From an uncultured Bacteroidia bacterium (GTDB taxonomy: Bacteria; Bacteroidota; Bacteroidia; Bacteroidales; ML635J-15), in the NCBI GenBank assembly GCA_902800045.1, contig CADCCZ010000002.1, positions 62,001 to 126,000 of the forward strand: a DNA stretch of 64,000 nucleotides, read 5' to 3'. The notes under the pieces were generated by a model that saw nothing but the letters and a program-made list of their open reading frames with translations, had not been told where the DNA came from and ran no database searches. Both the position numbers and the translations under genes were made by a program. Positions 53,957 to 62,372 of this stretch are shown piece after piece (the stretch's first letter is position 1; each line of letters starts with the position of its first letter).

Positions 53957-54527
53957 TATAGAAAAAATAATAGGCGAAAGCATCGCCACGAAGCAACGCA
54001 TACTTGAAAACAAGGAGCTTGTACAAAGAATCTACGAATTCAAGTCGATGATAATTGCCGCCTACCGCAAGGGCGCAAAAGTGCTTTTCTGTGGCAATGG
54101 AGGTAGCGCCGCCGATGCACAACATATTGCCGCCGAATTGTCGGGACGCTTCTACCTCGACCGCAAGCCGCTGTATGCCGAAGCTTTGCACTGCAATTCC
54201 TCGTTCGTAACTTCGGTATCGAACGATTATGGCTTCGAAAATGTGTTTTCACGTGCAGTTGAAGCTTTCGCTCACAAGGGGGATATTTTGGTCGGCATTT
54301 CTACGTCGGGCAACTCGGCAAATGTGCTCAAGGCTTGCGAAAAAGCACGAGAAATTGGTGTTTCCATTATTGCCATGACGGGTAACGATGGAGGCAAAAT
54401 GGCTCAGCTATCCGACTTGCTTATAAATGTACCATCTACCGACACGCCCCGCATACAGGAAGCACATATAATGATAGGTCATATTGTTTGCGAATTGGTA
54501 GAAAAAGAACTTTTCGGAAATGAATGA
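53949..54527 (+). CDS. gmhA: Sedoheptulose-7-phosphate isomerase-type SIS protein (GmhA-like)
   Basis: 192 residues, SIS fold. Substrate-site signature CGNGGSAADAQHIAAELSGRF is complete and GISTSGNSANVL and TPRIQEAHIMIGHIVCELVE follow, all as in GmhA, which turns sedoheptulose 7-phosphate into D-glycero-D-manno-heptose 7-phosphate. That is the first step of the heptose branch of lipopolysaccharide or S-layer sugar synthesis. Middle gene of an overlapping three-gene operon. Other SIS proteins share the fold, but the AADAQH motif is specific. Confidence 0.9.
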   Translation: MNNIEKIIGESIATKQRILENKELVQRIYEFKSMIIAAYRKGAKVLFCGNGGSAADAQHIAAELSGRFYLDRKPLYAEALHCNSSFVTSVSNDYGFENVFSRAVEAFAHKGDILVGISTSGNSANVLKACEKAREIGVSIIAMTGNDGGKMAQLSDLLINVPSTDTPRIQEAHIMIGHIVCELVEKELFGNE

Positions 54528-54924
54528 TTCGTTGCTTGAACATGCCAGGGCGACTTTTGGTCGCGACCGCTATGCCACCGAAGTCACTGGCATAGAAATC
54601 GTTGCCGTAGATAAGAACTATGCGAGGTGCGAACTTGCAATTGACGACCGCCACCGCAATGCCATGGGCGCGGTTATGGGTGGTGTAATTTTCACGTTAG
54701 CCGACTTTTGTTTTGCCGTTGCCGCCAATGCCGAGAAACTCTCGGTTGTGTCGGTGTCGTCGAACATTGTATACCTGAATGCAGTACGTGGGACAAAGCT
54801 AATTGCCGAAGCCCAATGCTTGAAATCAGGACGTAAAAACGTTTTTTTCAGAATAAGCGTTACCGACGAACTAGGCACATCGGTTGCCGAAATTACGGAA
54901 ACAGGCTGCCAAGTAGATTTTTAA
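54520..54924 (+). CDS. PaaI-family hotdog thioesterase
   Basis: 134 residues, single hotdog domain: RNAMGAVMGGVIFTLADFCFAVAAN. In the PaaI family the segment usually reads G..HGG...LAD with D as the catalytic acid; here the histidine is methionine (MGG) while the aspartate D is kept, so activity may be altered. Likely acts on acyl-CoA or aryl-CoA thioesters; substrate unknown. It overlaps gmhA by 8 nt. Its position after two sugar genes is unexplained. Confidence 0.85.
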   Translation: MNDSLLEHARATFGRDRYATEVTGIEIVAVDKNYARCELAIDDRHRNAMGAVMGGVIFTLADFCFAVAANAEKLSVVSVSSNIVYLNAVRGTKLIAEAQCLKSGRKNVFFRISVTDELGTSVAEITETGCQVDF

Positions 54925-54963
54925 ACCTTAATCTTTTTATTACCAACAAAACATCGAAGCATC

Positions 54964-55072
54964 AGAAACGCCGAAGGCATAGCAACGGCGTCAGCCATAG
55001 AAACGCCGCAGGCACAGAAACGGCTCCAGCCATTTAAACGCCGCAGGCACAGAAACGGCGCAGCCATAGGAA
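54964..55072. repeat. Alternating 17/18-nt tandem repeat
   Basis: Six units in a row, alternating AGAAACGCCGCAGGCAC and AGAAACGGCGCCAGCCAT with small changes, which is three copies of a 35-nt period. The two unit types are near mirror images (GCCG.AGGC against GGCG.AGCC), so alternate units can pair. It lies between convergent genes. There are no spacers, so it is not CRISPR. Confidence 0.8.
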
Positions 55073-55076
55073 CCGC

Positions 55077-58000
55077 CTACCTTAATATATACATCTTCCC
55101 TACTTCCCGCTTGAAGTATTTGTCGGTACCCACGTCGCGCTTTTCAATTTCCTCGCCGTTGAGTTTAGCTTTCACAGTATAGAAATAAACTCCGTTTGCA
55201 AGTTTGTCTCCGTAGGTATCGCAGCCGTCCCAAGCATATTGGGTAATGTTCTGCCCTATGGTAATAGGACCGAGTTCTTCAAGGTATATGCGTTTTACAA
55301 TCTTGCCAGTGATGGTGAAGATCTCGATTTCGAGGTCGTCGGGAATTTCGCTGCCGGTAAGTTCGAAGACAAAGCGTGTACACGAACTGAACGGATTGGG
55401 ATAATTCATAAGGTTGGTAATTGTTGATTTTGTAATAACCTTAAAATCTATCACATAGCAATTATCTCCAGAAATATTTCCAGCAACGTCCTTTGCCTGC
55501 ACCTGAAGTCTATAAGTTCCGTCCTCGGTAAATATCGGCTTGTATATTATCTTGCAACTGTTTTCGGGCAGTTCGGCAGGTATCCATTCGACAGTTTCCT
55601 GCGGATTTTCCTGTATGCCGAAATTTATCCGTTTGGTTTGTCCCGTAGTAAGATTGGTTAGGTGCATTTCGAACAGCGAAGTATCGTTGAGAGCAAGGTA
55701 TTTATTTTCATCTTTAAGTGTAACCAGAATCTCGGGCTTAGCCGATACAATCTCACCGTTCATGATGAATTTTCCATCGAAACTTACCTCTAGCAGAGGA
55801 TTGGTATTGTCGGTGGCAATGTAGAAGTACTTCGATGCTATATTATTATAATGGTATTGTTCAAGCTGATAATATGTTCCCGTGGCTTCGTTTATAGGGT
55901 TGAATTCTACCCAGATGCTATTGAGACCCGAAAGTCCGAGAGTTGAGTAGCGTATCGTATCGACAAGTATGTCGTGAGCCGGATGCGGACGCAACTTGCG
56001 GACATCGATAACGGTTTCGTTGTTGCGGCTGTCGCGAATCCAGTATTTCACCACAAGACTGTCCATGTCGTAGTTGCTTACGTTCTGTGTTGCAATGGCA
56101 AAAACAAGTTCATCGCCACGTTCGATGGTATCGGTATGGAAGAAATATCCGAGTTTCGGGTCGATAGCCGTTTCGGGAACTCCTTCGAAGCGAAGTTGCC
56201 ACTTCTTAAGCTGTGGAGCAGTACGATTGACCTCGTCACGAGTGAACAAGTCAAGGCGAAGGTTGGGATATGTTCTATAATCGATAATATCTTCGAGTCG
56301 AAGAATTTCGAGTTCCGAAGGACCGATATTGTCAATTATCAGATCTTCTTCTCCCGACGGGCGAACACCATACACATCGAGTTCCAGCTGGTCGTTGCTT
56401 TCGCTTTCGTGATCCCAGTTGAGCGAACGCCATTGCCTCGAAGGACCTACAACCACGCTCTTGATATAGCCGTACGAAAGGTCAGACGTGAGGCTGAGCG
56501 GATCCATGTCGATGTCGTCGCCATAAACTTCCCTGTGTATCGATGGTGTACCTTTTTTGGTACAGAATATGTATGCCTTATTGTTGGGCACTGTGCGTAT
56601 TTGTACAGCGCCAAGACTTTCCATTGCCTGCTTCAGGGTTTCGGGGAGGTTACTAAATGCTACTGTTCTCCACGAATATATCAATATGTAGTATCCGTTT
56701 GGCACATCGTTCAGCAGATTGATCATTCCATTGAGGGCATTTGCATTAATGTCGAATGTGAAATATGGCTGCGGCTGCGATGCCGAGAAGCATTTTGGAT
56801 AGTTACGGTGACCGTAATTCTGTCTGTCCGACTGCCATGCAAGTATTGTCATCGGGTCGATTACCGCCACCACCATTGCCGAACCTGTATTGCAGTTGCT
56901 GTAACCGCCAGTCTGCGGACCTGTAGTATTGTCGATAGACCACCTTACAACATTGAATGTACTGCTGTTTACATTGGCGCGATTGTGGCAGTTGAGCTGA
57001 CGCTGCGACTGCTGATATGCAAATGTCTGTGTCCACGGATTGTATTCGATGAAGTTGAAATCATCCTTCTTGAACTGGTAGTAATGTGCCTGCGACCAAC
57101 CTTCTTCACCTTCGATATAAATGAACGACGATTCCTTCCAGACATTTTCGGATTCGTTTTCGTTGTCTCGCGATACGCGCCAGTAATACACAGTATTTTC
57201 GGACATAGAAAACGGCACGCGCCATTTTACTATACCGCCGGCACTATTTACAATGCCCTCGCGCATTATCGGGCTGTTGAACCTATCGGTAGTGTCAATC
57301 TGGAATTTATAGCGTGCAGTCTCGAGGAAAGGATCTCCAGTAGAGGCTACCAGCGAAACTGTGTCGCGCGGATAAATTGCATATTCGTAAGGATGTATCG
57401 GGAAAATATCGCTCGACTTTATCATAAAGTCGAGAGTGGCGTAGTTGTTGCTTTCCGACATTTCATCAATTTCGTTCATTCCGTCCACGTACACACGTAT
57501 CCTGTTCATGCCCGTGCCATCGATGATGTTGGTCGGAATCCTGACCCTTGCTGTGGTCGTATAAATACATCCGTTGACAATTGTTTCGTAGTGCGACTCA
57601 TCGCCGTTTGGCAAAGCCCTTTCTACATACAGGTAGAAATTCTGGCTTACCGTTCTGCCTAAATTTCTTATTTCGACCATAACGTCGAAACTGTCGCGTA
57701 CTGTTGTTATCTCCTGCGGCGACAAACTTATCGAACTATTGTCGATCATGAGGTCGGGCTTTTCGGTAGAGTTTATCACAATTGCAGGATCGCCGTGCAG
57801 AGTTATCTGGTAGCCTGTCGTTTCTGTGTTAATATTCCAACTTGATAGGATTTGCTTAAGAGTGTTTTTTATTTGTATTCCTATTGGACGGTTATAGTTT
57901 TTGTATGCAAAGTTCTTGTATAGCTCAAGAGTGTAAATGTGCAGGTAATTGGTATTGCCCTGGTCCATCGACGACATGAAGCCTATTGCTCCCTTCGTGG

Positions 58001-60038
58001 ATTTTACCCAAGTGTCGCTCAATGTGTTTGTGGTAGAATGAATTGCACCAACATAGCATGAGTTTCCTATCATGAACGGATATTTTCCTTCGTTGTTGTA
58101 CGAATCGGGAGGATCTATTTCGTGGTCGAAGGTTGTAGACGAACCATGCCCGAAGAAAGTCATCAACGAAATACCATCGTTTATCATCCTGTTTATCGAG
58201 TCGCTGTTGGTGGTTGCAATTGCCGCCGACGAATTTTTCAGGAAAGTATGCACCATGCCACCATACAATGTATCTTCGATAATGTCCTTGTATTCGTTTA
58301 GATATTCCTGGATTCTTATTTGCTCCGTCGCATTGTTTCCGCCTCCAAAGTGCATTATTTCTTTCTGCCACATTGCCGGCGCAGCCGATTCGTATTGCAT
58401 TACTTTGGACAGGTAACGCTGAACCTCGTTTGTCGATGTGACAGCCAGACGTCCGGTTGCAAAAAGCGGTTCGGTGGTCGTGCCGCCAAGACCTATGGTA
58501 AATAGCTGGTCGCTGGCAGGTTGTCCAGCCGACGGAACGGTGGTATAGCTTGCATTAGATGCCGAAGTCTTGAACTGGCTTGCTTCGAGAGACCGCCCAA
58601 CAAGGAAAAGATATTTCTCGCCCGGCGACATACCGTATGCTGCATTGCAGAATCGACGGATAGCTGCTGGATTTCGGTTTACTCCGTATGCATATTGGTC
58701 GTAAAGCTGTGCCACATCGGCAACCAAAGCCTTGTAGCCCTTCGAATTGCGGTAATCGGCATACTGCTCACACGACGAAATGTAGTTTTTATGTGTAACT
58801 ATCAGGTAGTCGGCATTTGGCACCCTCGACAGATAGTCGACGAACTTATTGTCGGACGACACCTTTTTTATTGCAGCAGGCGAAACATAGCCACCCGAAC
58901 CAACCAATATCATTTTTCTGTACGTGTCGGTACTTCCGGCAAGGCATTTTATTGTTCCTTCGGAAGTCGTTAATATTCGCCTATGGTTTGTTAGGTCGTA
59001 CAATACCGCACCAGAACCCGATGCAAAATTGCTAATCTCAAGATAATCGCGGCTGTCGTTTCCATTTATATCAAGCTCGAACTCGAACGAAGAAGAGTTC
59101 TCGAAATTCCAGGTATGCGGATACTTTATGTCGATGTAAGCAATTGCATTTTTGTCGTTTTCGTCGTAGTCGGCAACAAACCGCAAAGTGGTTGAACCTG
59201 TAAGTCCCGAACTTGGAATATTGAAATGCTTTCTGATGAAACCATAGCCGTTGTAAATAGTATCGACCCAGGTTTGGTTTTGGGTAGTAACCGTAAGATG
59301 ATGCGGCTGGTTGAAAAACGATTGGCTGCTTGTGTGGATTCCACCGACTGCTATTTCGACTCTTGTGTCGGGGCCCGAGGTATATGCGCCAGCGGTAGCT
59401 ACCGACTTGTTCAATCCGCCAGTCGAAAGCGTAGTCGCATCCATCCAACCTTCCGACTCGGTAAAATAGCTGCGTGTATTGGATGCATAGTATTTGCCTG
59501 TATAATTTGTCCGCTTTTGCCTAAAACAATAAGCCTGACGGTTATCGTAGTGGCTATCGTAGTCGGTTTCGGAAACTACAGCCATGCGCCTATTGCCACT
59601 CATGAAATTCCATGTTAGAAAATACGCAGCAGTATCGTTGTATATACTCACGTCGGGATTTATCATGCTTTCGGGCGAATCGTAGAAATCGTATTCGTCT
59701 GTACCGCGGTTGCGCTGGCCATAAAATTCTATGTATCCGTTTGTTTCAAGAGTTCCATCGCTATTTACACCACTAATGTAAATATATTGTTCCTCACCGT
59801 TGTGGAAAATCTGCAGGTGGTCGGCATTGATGATATTTGCTGGAATATCAGCCGAGATAAGGTCCGACTTATATATTCTGTACATTCCGTCCCTCACTAC
59901 CTGTATCTTGAAATACTGCTGATTGTAGTTTATCCACGAATTTTCCTGGGCATGGAGCACACCGAACGCCAAAAAGAAAATTGTGGCAAAAAATGCCATT
60001 TTTATTCCGTGTTTATTTGTTTCGGTAACTTTTTTCAT
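55077..60038 (-). CDS. C25-family cysteine protease, PorU2-like T9SS sortase
   Basis: 1653 residues. Signal peptide ending LHAQ near 30. An N-terminal strand-rich region precedes the C25 (gingipain/PorU) catalytic domain at about 400-760. The catalytic pair is H631 in TFFGHGSSTTFDH and C661 in IGNSCYVG, 30 apart as in this family. After it come CARDB-like adhesion domains (about 760-875 and 1305-1385) and a C-terminal FlgD/CHU-type Ig-like domain starting MNYPNPFSSCTRF. PorU itself is shorter (about 1100-1300); this length and the PorV-like neighbour fit the PorU2 group. It probably cleaves the C-terminal domain of T9SS cargo and attaches it to the surface. It starts 15 nt after the PorV/PorQ gene. 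Confidence 0.87.
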   Translation of the reverse strand: MKKVTETNKHGIKMAFFATIFFLAFGVLHAQENSWINYNQQYFKIQVVRDGMYRIYKSDLISADIPANIINADHLQIFHNGEEQYIYISGVNSDGTLETNGYIEFYGQRNRGTDEYDFYDSPESMINPDVSIYNDTAAYFLTWNFMSGNRRMAVVSETDYDSHYDNRQAYCFRQKRTNYTGKYYASNTRSYFTESEGWMDATTLSTGGLNKSVATAGAYTSGPDTRVEIAVGGIHTSSQSFFNQPHHLTVTTQNQTWVDTIYNGYGFIRKHFNIPSSGLTGSTTLRFVADYDENDKNAIAYIDIKYPHTWNFENSSSFEFELDINGNDSRDYLEISNFASGSGAVLYDLTNHRRILTTSEGTIKCLAGSTDTYRKMILVGSGGYVSPAAIKKVSSDNKFVDYLSRVPNADYLIVTHKNYISSCEQYADYRNSKGYKALVADVAQLYDQYAYGVNRNPAAIRRFCNAAYGMSPGEKYLFLVGRSLEASQFKTSASNASYTTVPSAGQPASDQLFTIGLGGTTTEPLFATGRLAVTSTNEVQRYLSKVMQYESAAPAMWQKEIMHFGGGNNATEQIRIQEYLNEYKDIIEDTLYGGMVHTFLKNSSAAIATTNSDSINRMINDGISLMTFFGHGSSTTFDHEIDPPDSYNNEGKYPFMIGNSCYVGAIHSTTNTLSDTWVKSTKGAIGFMSSMDQGNTNYLHIYTLELYKNFAYKNYNRPIGIQIKNTLKQILSSWNINTETTGYQITLHGDPAIVINSTEKPDLMIDNSSISLSPQEITTVRDSFDVMVEIRNLGRTVSQNFYLYVERALPNGDESHYETIVNGCIYTTTARVRIPTNIIDGTGMNRIRVYVDGMNEIDEMSESNNYATLDFMIKSSDIFPIHPYEYAIYPRDTVSLVASTGDPFLETARYKFQIDTTDRFNSPIMREGIVNSAGGIVKWRVPFSMSENTVYYWRVSRDNENESENVWKESSFIYIEGEEGWSQAHYYQFKKDDFNFIEYNPWTQTFAYQQSQRQLNCHNRANVNSSTFNVVRWSIDNTTGPQTGGYSNCNTGSAMVVAVIDPMTILAWQSDRQNYGHRNYPKCFSASQPQPYFTFDINANALNGMINLLNDVPNGYYILIYSWRTVAFSNLPETLKQAMESLGAVQIRTVPNNKAYIFCTKKGTPSIHREVYGDDIDMDPLSLTSDLSYGYIKSVVVGPSRQWRSLNWDHESESNDQLELDVYGVRPSGEEDLIIDNIGPSELEILRLEDIIDYRTYPNLRLDLFTRDEVNRTAPQLKKWQLRFEGVPETAIDPKLGYFFHTDTIERGDELVFAIATQNVSNYDMDSLVVKYWIRDSRNNETVIDVRKLRPHPAHDILVDTIRYSTLGLSGLNSIWVEFNPINEATGTYYQLEQYHYNNIASKYFYIATDNTNPLLEVSFDGKFIMNGEIVSAKPEILVTLKDENKYLALNDTSLFEMHLTNLTTGQTKRINFGIQENPQETVEWIPAELPENSCKIIYKPIFTEDGTYRLQVQAKDVAGNISGDNCYVIDFKVITKSTITNLMNYPNPFSSCTRFVFELTGSEIPDDLEIEIFTITGKIVKRIYLEELGPITIGQNITQYAWDGCDTYGDKLANGVYFYTVKAKLNGEEIEKRDVGTDKYFKREVGKMYILR

Positions 60039-60053
60039 GGGACGGCATTTTTG

Positions 60054-61154
60054 TTACAGGCGGCTATGCGAATCTTTCTTTTTCAGGTTGAAGCCGTAGC
60101 TCAGAGAAAAGACATGCGAATACAACGCTATACTCTGGTTTCCGACATCTGTAAATGCGTAATCGATGCGTACTCCGTAGAATTTCACGCCAATGCCAAG
60201 GTTAGGTTGCCACGAGAAAGTATTTTTGCCGTTGTAGTCGGGCACTGTCTGGAAATTGTTGAATCCGCAGCGCAAGAAAACCAAATCGCCGTAGCCGAGT
60301 TCGAGACCGAAGGTAGGGTCGATACTGAACGCCTTTGTACGGATAAGCGCGCTGCGTTTTCCATCGAAGGTTGTAGCCAGGTCGATTTCGGGATAAATGG
60401 TAAACTTTTCCTTTATCGCGAATAGGTATCCGGCGCCAAGCATAAGACGAGGAACTGTCACTTCCATTCCGTTCACGGGAATCTCGTTGCCAGTTTCGGC
60501 AAATACATCTTCAAAAAGCTCGCGGTTGTAGTTCCAAGCATTGAATGTTCCTATTCCGTCGCGCAAAACAGCGCCAAAACGCCATGCCTTGTAGTCGTAA
60601 CGAGCAGCAAAGTCGAGACCGAAGCCGACAGCATGAGCAAATTCACCAACATTGCGGTAAATTATTTTCACGTTTCCACCAACGCTCAGCCCGTCAACCG
60701 GAAGCTTATGCGAATATGAAGCCATGAAAGCATAGTCGGCTATCGAAAACGAAGTAATATTGTCGTAGTTGATATTTCCGTTTGCATCGATAAGGCGAAG
60801 AGTGTTGGGAATGTCGTCGACACCAAAACGAACCATCGAAATGGCTACTGCCGACTGGTCGTCAATCTTGTATCCTGCACCAACATAGTCGTATTTTGAT
60901 ATGCCGGCAAAATATTCAGAGTGCATTGCTCCTATTTCTATTTGCTTGTCAAGAATTGTCAGTGAGGCTGGATTCCAGTATGTTGCAGAAATATCATTGG
61001 TTGACGAAACAACAGAAGTTCCCATGCCTAAAGCTCTGGCTCCCACGCCAATAGATAGGAATTCGTTGCTATACTTTGCAACTTTCTGTGCATATAAAAA
61101 ATTTACAGCGGTTGCTAATAACACAAATAATGCTAATTTTGCAGTCGTTTTCAT
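60054..61154 (-). CDS. PorV/PorQ-family T9SS outer-membrane barrel
   Basis: 366 residues. Signal peptide at 1-22 (LYAQ). The family block is clear: FLSIGVGARALGMGTSVVSSTNDISATYWNPASL, then alternating strands of an outer-membrane barrel to GFNLKKK. PorV shuttles cargo to PorU in the attachment complex, and PorQ is its relative. Lying 15 nt upstream of the PorU2-like sortase makes a PorV-like partner the best reading. No PorZ is nearby. Confidence 0.88.
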   Translation of the reverse strand: MKTTAKLALFVLLATAVNFLYAQKVAKYSNEFLSIGVGARALGMGTSVVSSTNDISATYWNPASLTILDKQIEIGAMHSEYFAGISKYDYVGAGYKIDDQSAVAISMVRFGVDDIPNTLRLIDANGNINYDNITSFSIADYAFMASYSHKLPVDGLSVGGNVKIIYRNVGEFAHAVGFGLDFAARYDYKAWRFGAVLRDGIGTFNAWNYNRELFEDVFAETGNEIPVNGMEVTVPRLMLGAGYLFAIKEKFTIYPEIDLATTFDGKRSALIRTKAFSIDPTFGLELGYGDLVFLRCGFNNFQTVPDYNGKNTFSWQPNLGIGVKFYGVRIDYAFTDVGNQSIALYSHVFSLSYGFNLKKKDSHSRL

Positions 61155-61222
61155 CGGTCAATTTTTACGATGCAAAGAAAACGAATTTAAATGACACTTA
61201 TTATAATATTTTAAAAAAAGGT

Positions 61223-61978
61223 ATGAAAAAGATAAAAGCAGCAATTCCGTCGTTTGTAACTTCGCTGAATATGGTATGCGGAGTTTGCGCTTCGGTGCTT
61301 GCGCTGCAAGGCGAAACACGACTTGCAGTCATGCTGATAATATTGGCTGCCGTATTCGACTTTTGCGATGGCTTTGTGGCGCGACTACTTAACGAGGTAT
61401 CGGAATTCGGCAAGCAGATGGACTCGCTTTCCGACCTTATAAGCTTTGGATTTGCACCATCGGCTATTATGTACGAATTTGCCGTATCGAACGGATTGTT
61501 CTCGCACTATGTAGCACTTTTCGTTCTGCTGATTGCTGTATTTTCGGGCTTGCGCCTGGCAAAATTCAACATCGATCCCGAACAGACGACCGAATTCAAG
61601 GGGCTACCGACACCAGCATCAGCATTGTTTGTTGTTTCGATATGCTACTATTGCAAGAGCAACGAATCGGCACTGGCACAAGCACTTACCTCTCAAGCTG
61701 CCGTCATCGCGGTGGTGGCTTTCGTTTGCATAATGATGGTTGTGAATCTGCGGCTGTTCTCAATGAAGATTAAATCGCTGAAAATAAAAGCAATAATCTG
61801 GCAACTTATACTTATCGCATCATTGGTGGCATTTGTTTGTCTCTTCGGTGTACTCGGACTAGCGTTTACAATTATTATGTATGTCATTTTATCAATAATC
61901 AGGAATATAATTAACCGCGATAATTCTAGTGGCGATGCGGCGCGCCACATCGCTATAGAATCATCAAACAATAAATAA
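61223..61978 (+). CDS. pssA: CDP-diacylglycerol--serine O-phosphatidyltransferase
   Basis: 251 residues from the ATG at 61223; the 49 codons upstream overlap the divergent gene's leader. CDP-alcohol phosphatidyltransferase motif complete: D46-x2-D49-G50-x2-A53-R54-x8-G63-x3-D67-x3-D71. About seven membrane segments. It makes phosphatidylserine, precursor of phosphatidylethanolamine. The last about 18 residues (NSSGDAARHIAIESSNNK) are encoded by a REP-like palindrome, so the C-terminal tail was probably rewritten by the repeat. Confidence 0.92.
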   Translation: MKKIKAAIPSFVTSLNMVCGVCASVLALQGETRLAVMLIILAAVFDFCDGFVARLLNEVSEFGKQMDSLSDLISFGFAPSAIMYEFAVSNGLFSHYVALFVLLIAVFSGLRLAKFNIDPEQTTEFKGLPTPASALFVVSICYYCKSNESALAQALTSQAAVIAVVAFVCIMMVVNLRLFSMKIKSLKIKAIIWQLILIASLVAFVCLFGVLGLAFTIIMYVILSIIRNIINRDNSSGDAARHIAIESSNNK

Positions 61979-61990
61979 TCAAATTGTCAA
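61932..61990. repeat. REP-like palindrome, copy B, inside the end of pssA
   Basis: GCGATGCGGC-GC-GCCACATCGC at 61932-61953, followed by TATAGAATCATCAAACAATAAATAATC. Matches copy A at 16284-16305, with a paired change at stem position 5 (C-G to T-A). Confidence 0.7.
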
Positions 61991-62055
61991 ACCCAGAAAC
62001 AACATTAAACAATCATAAACAATTTTAAACTTAGAAACTAAAAAAACATATTGTC

Positions 62056-62310
62056 ATGAAATTTTACGCTCAAATCAACGTTATGCCTCTCAAGGCTTTG
62101 TTGGACCCTCAGGGAAAAGCTGTATTGAACAGCGCTGTTAAGACTGGTTTCGAAACTCTTCGCAACGTCCGCATCGGAAAGCACATCGATGTTGAAATCG
62201 AAGCTGCATCGGAAGCAGAAGCTAGCAAGAAAATCGACGAATTCTGCAGCAAGGTTCTCGTAAACCCGATAATCGAGTCTTACGAATTTACAATTGCAGA
62301 AGTTAAGTAG
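62056..62310 (+). CDS. purS: Phosphoribosylformylglycinamidine synthase subunit PurS
   Basis: 84 residues. PurS bridges PurL and PurQ in the split form of FGAM synthase in purine synthesis. The N-terminus FYAQINVMPLKALLDPQGKAV, the GK..D.EI strand and the C-terminal NPIIESYEF are family signatures. It implies that this organism uses the three-part enzyme and not a single large PurL. purL and purQ are not in the window. Confidence 0.9.
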   Translation: MKFYAQINVMPLKALLDPQGKAVLNSAVKTGFETLRNVRIGKHIDVEIEAASEAEASKKIDEFCSKVLVNPIIESYEFTIAEVK

Positions 62311-62359
62311 TTCGTACGAAACTTTAAACATATAGGAATGTGCAGAAGCATGTTCCGTG

Positions 62360-62367
62360 TATTTTTG
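62360..62367 (+). promoter_or_regulatory. -7 box of the Ig-like lipoprotein gene
   Basis: TATTTTTG only 5 nt before the ATG at 62373, so the message would be nearly leaderless. Confidence 0.45.
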
Positions 62368-62372
62368 TGTTT

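Noticed and set aside
54964..55072. Possible CRISPR array
   Set aside because: Units are adjacent and alternate between two forms with no unique spacers, and no cas genes are nearby.
55974..57662. 562-codon open frame on the plus strand, opposite the PorU2-like gene
   Set aside because: It is entirely antisense to a well-supported gene and its translation has no recognisable domain; the codon use of the real gene leaves few stops on the other strand.
61076..61222. Longer start for PssA
   Set aside because: The upstream codons overlap the divergent PorV-type gene and its leader; the family N-terminus begins at 61223.
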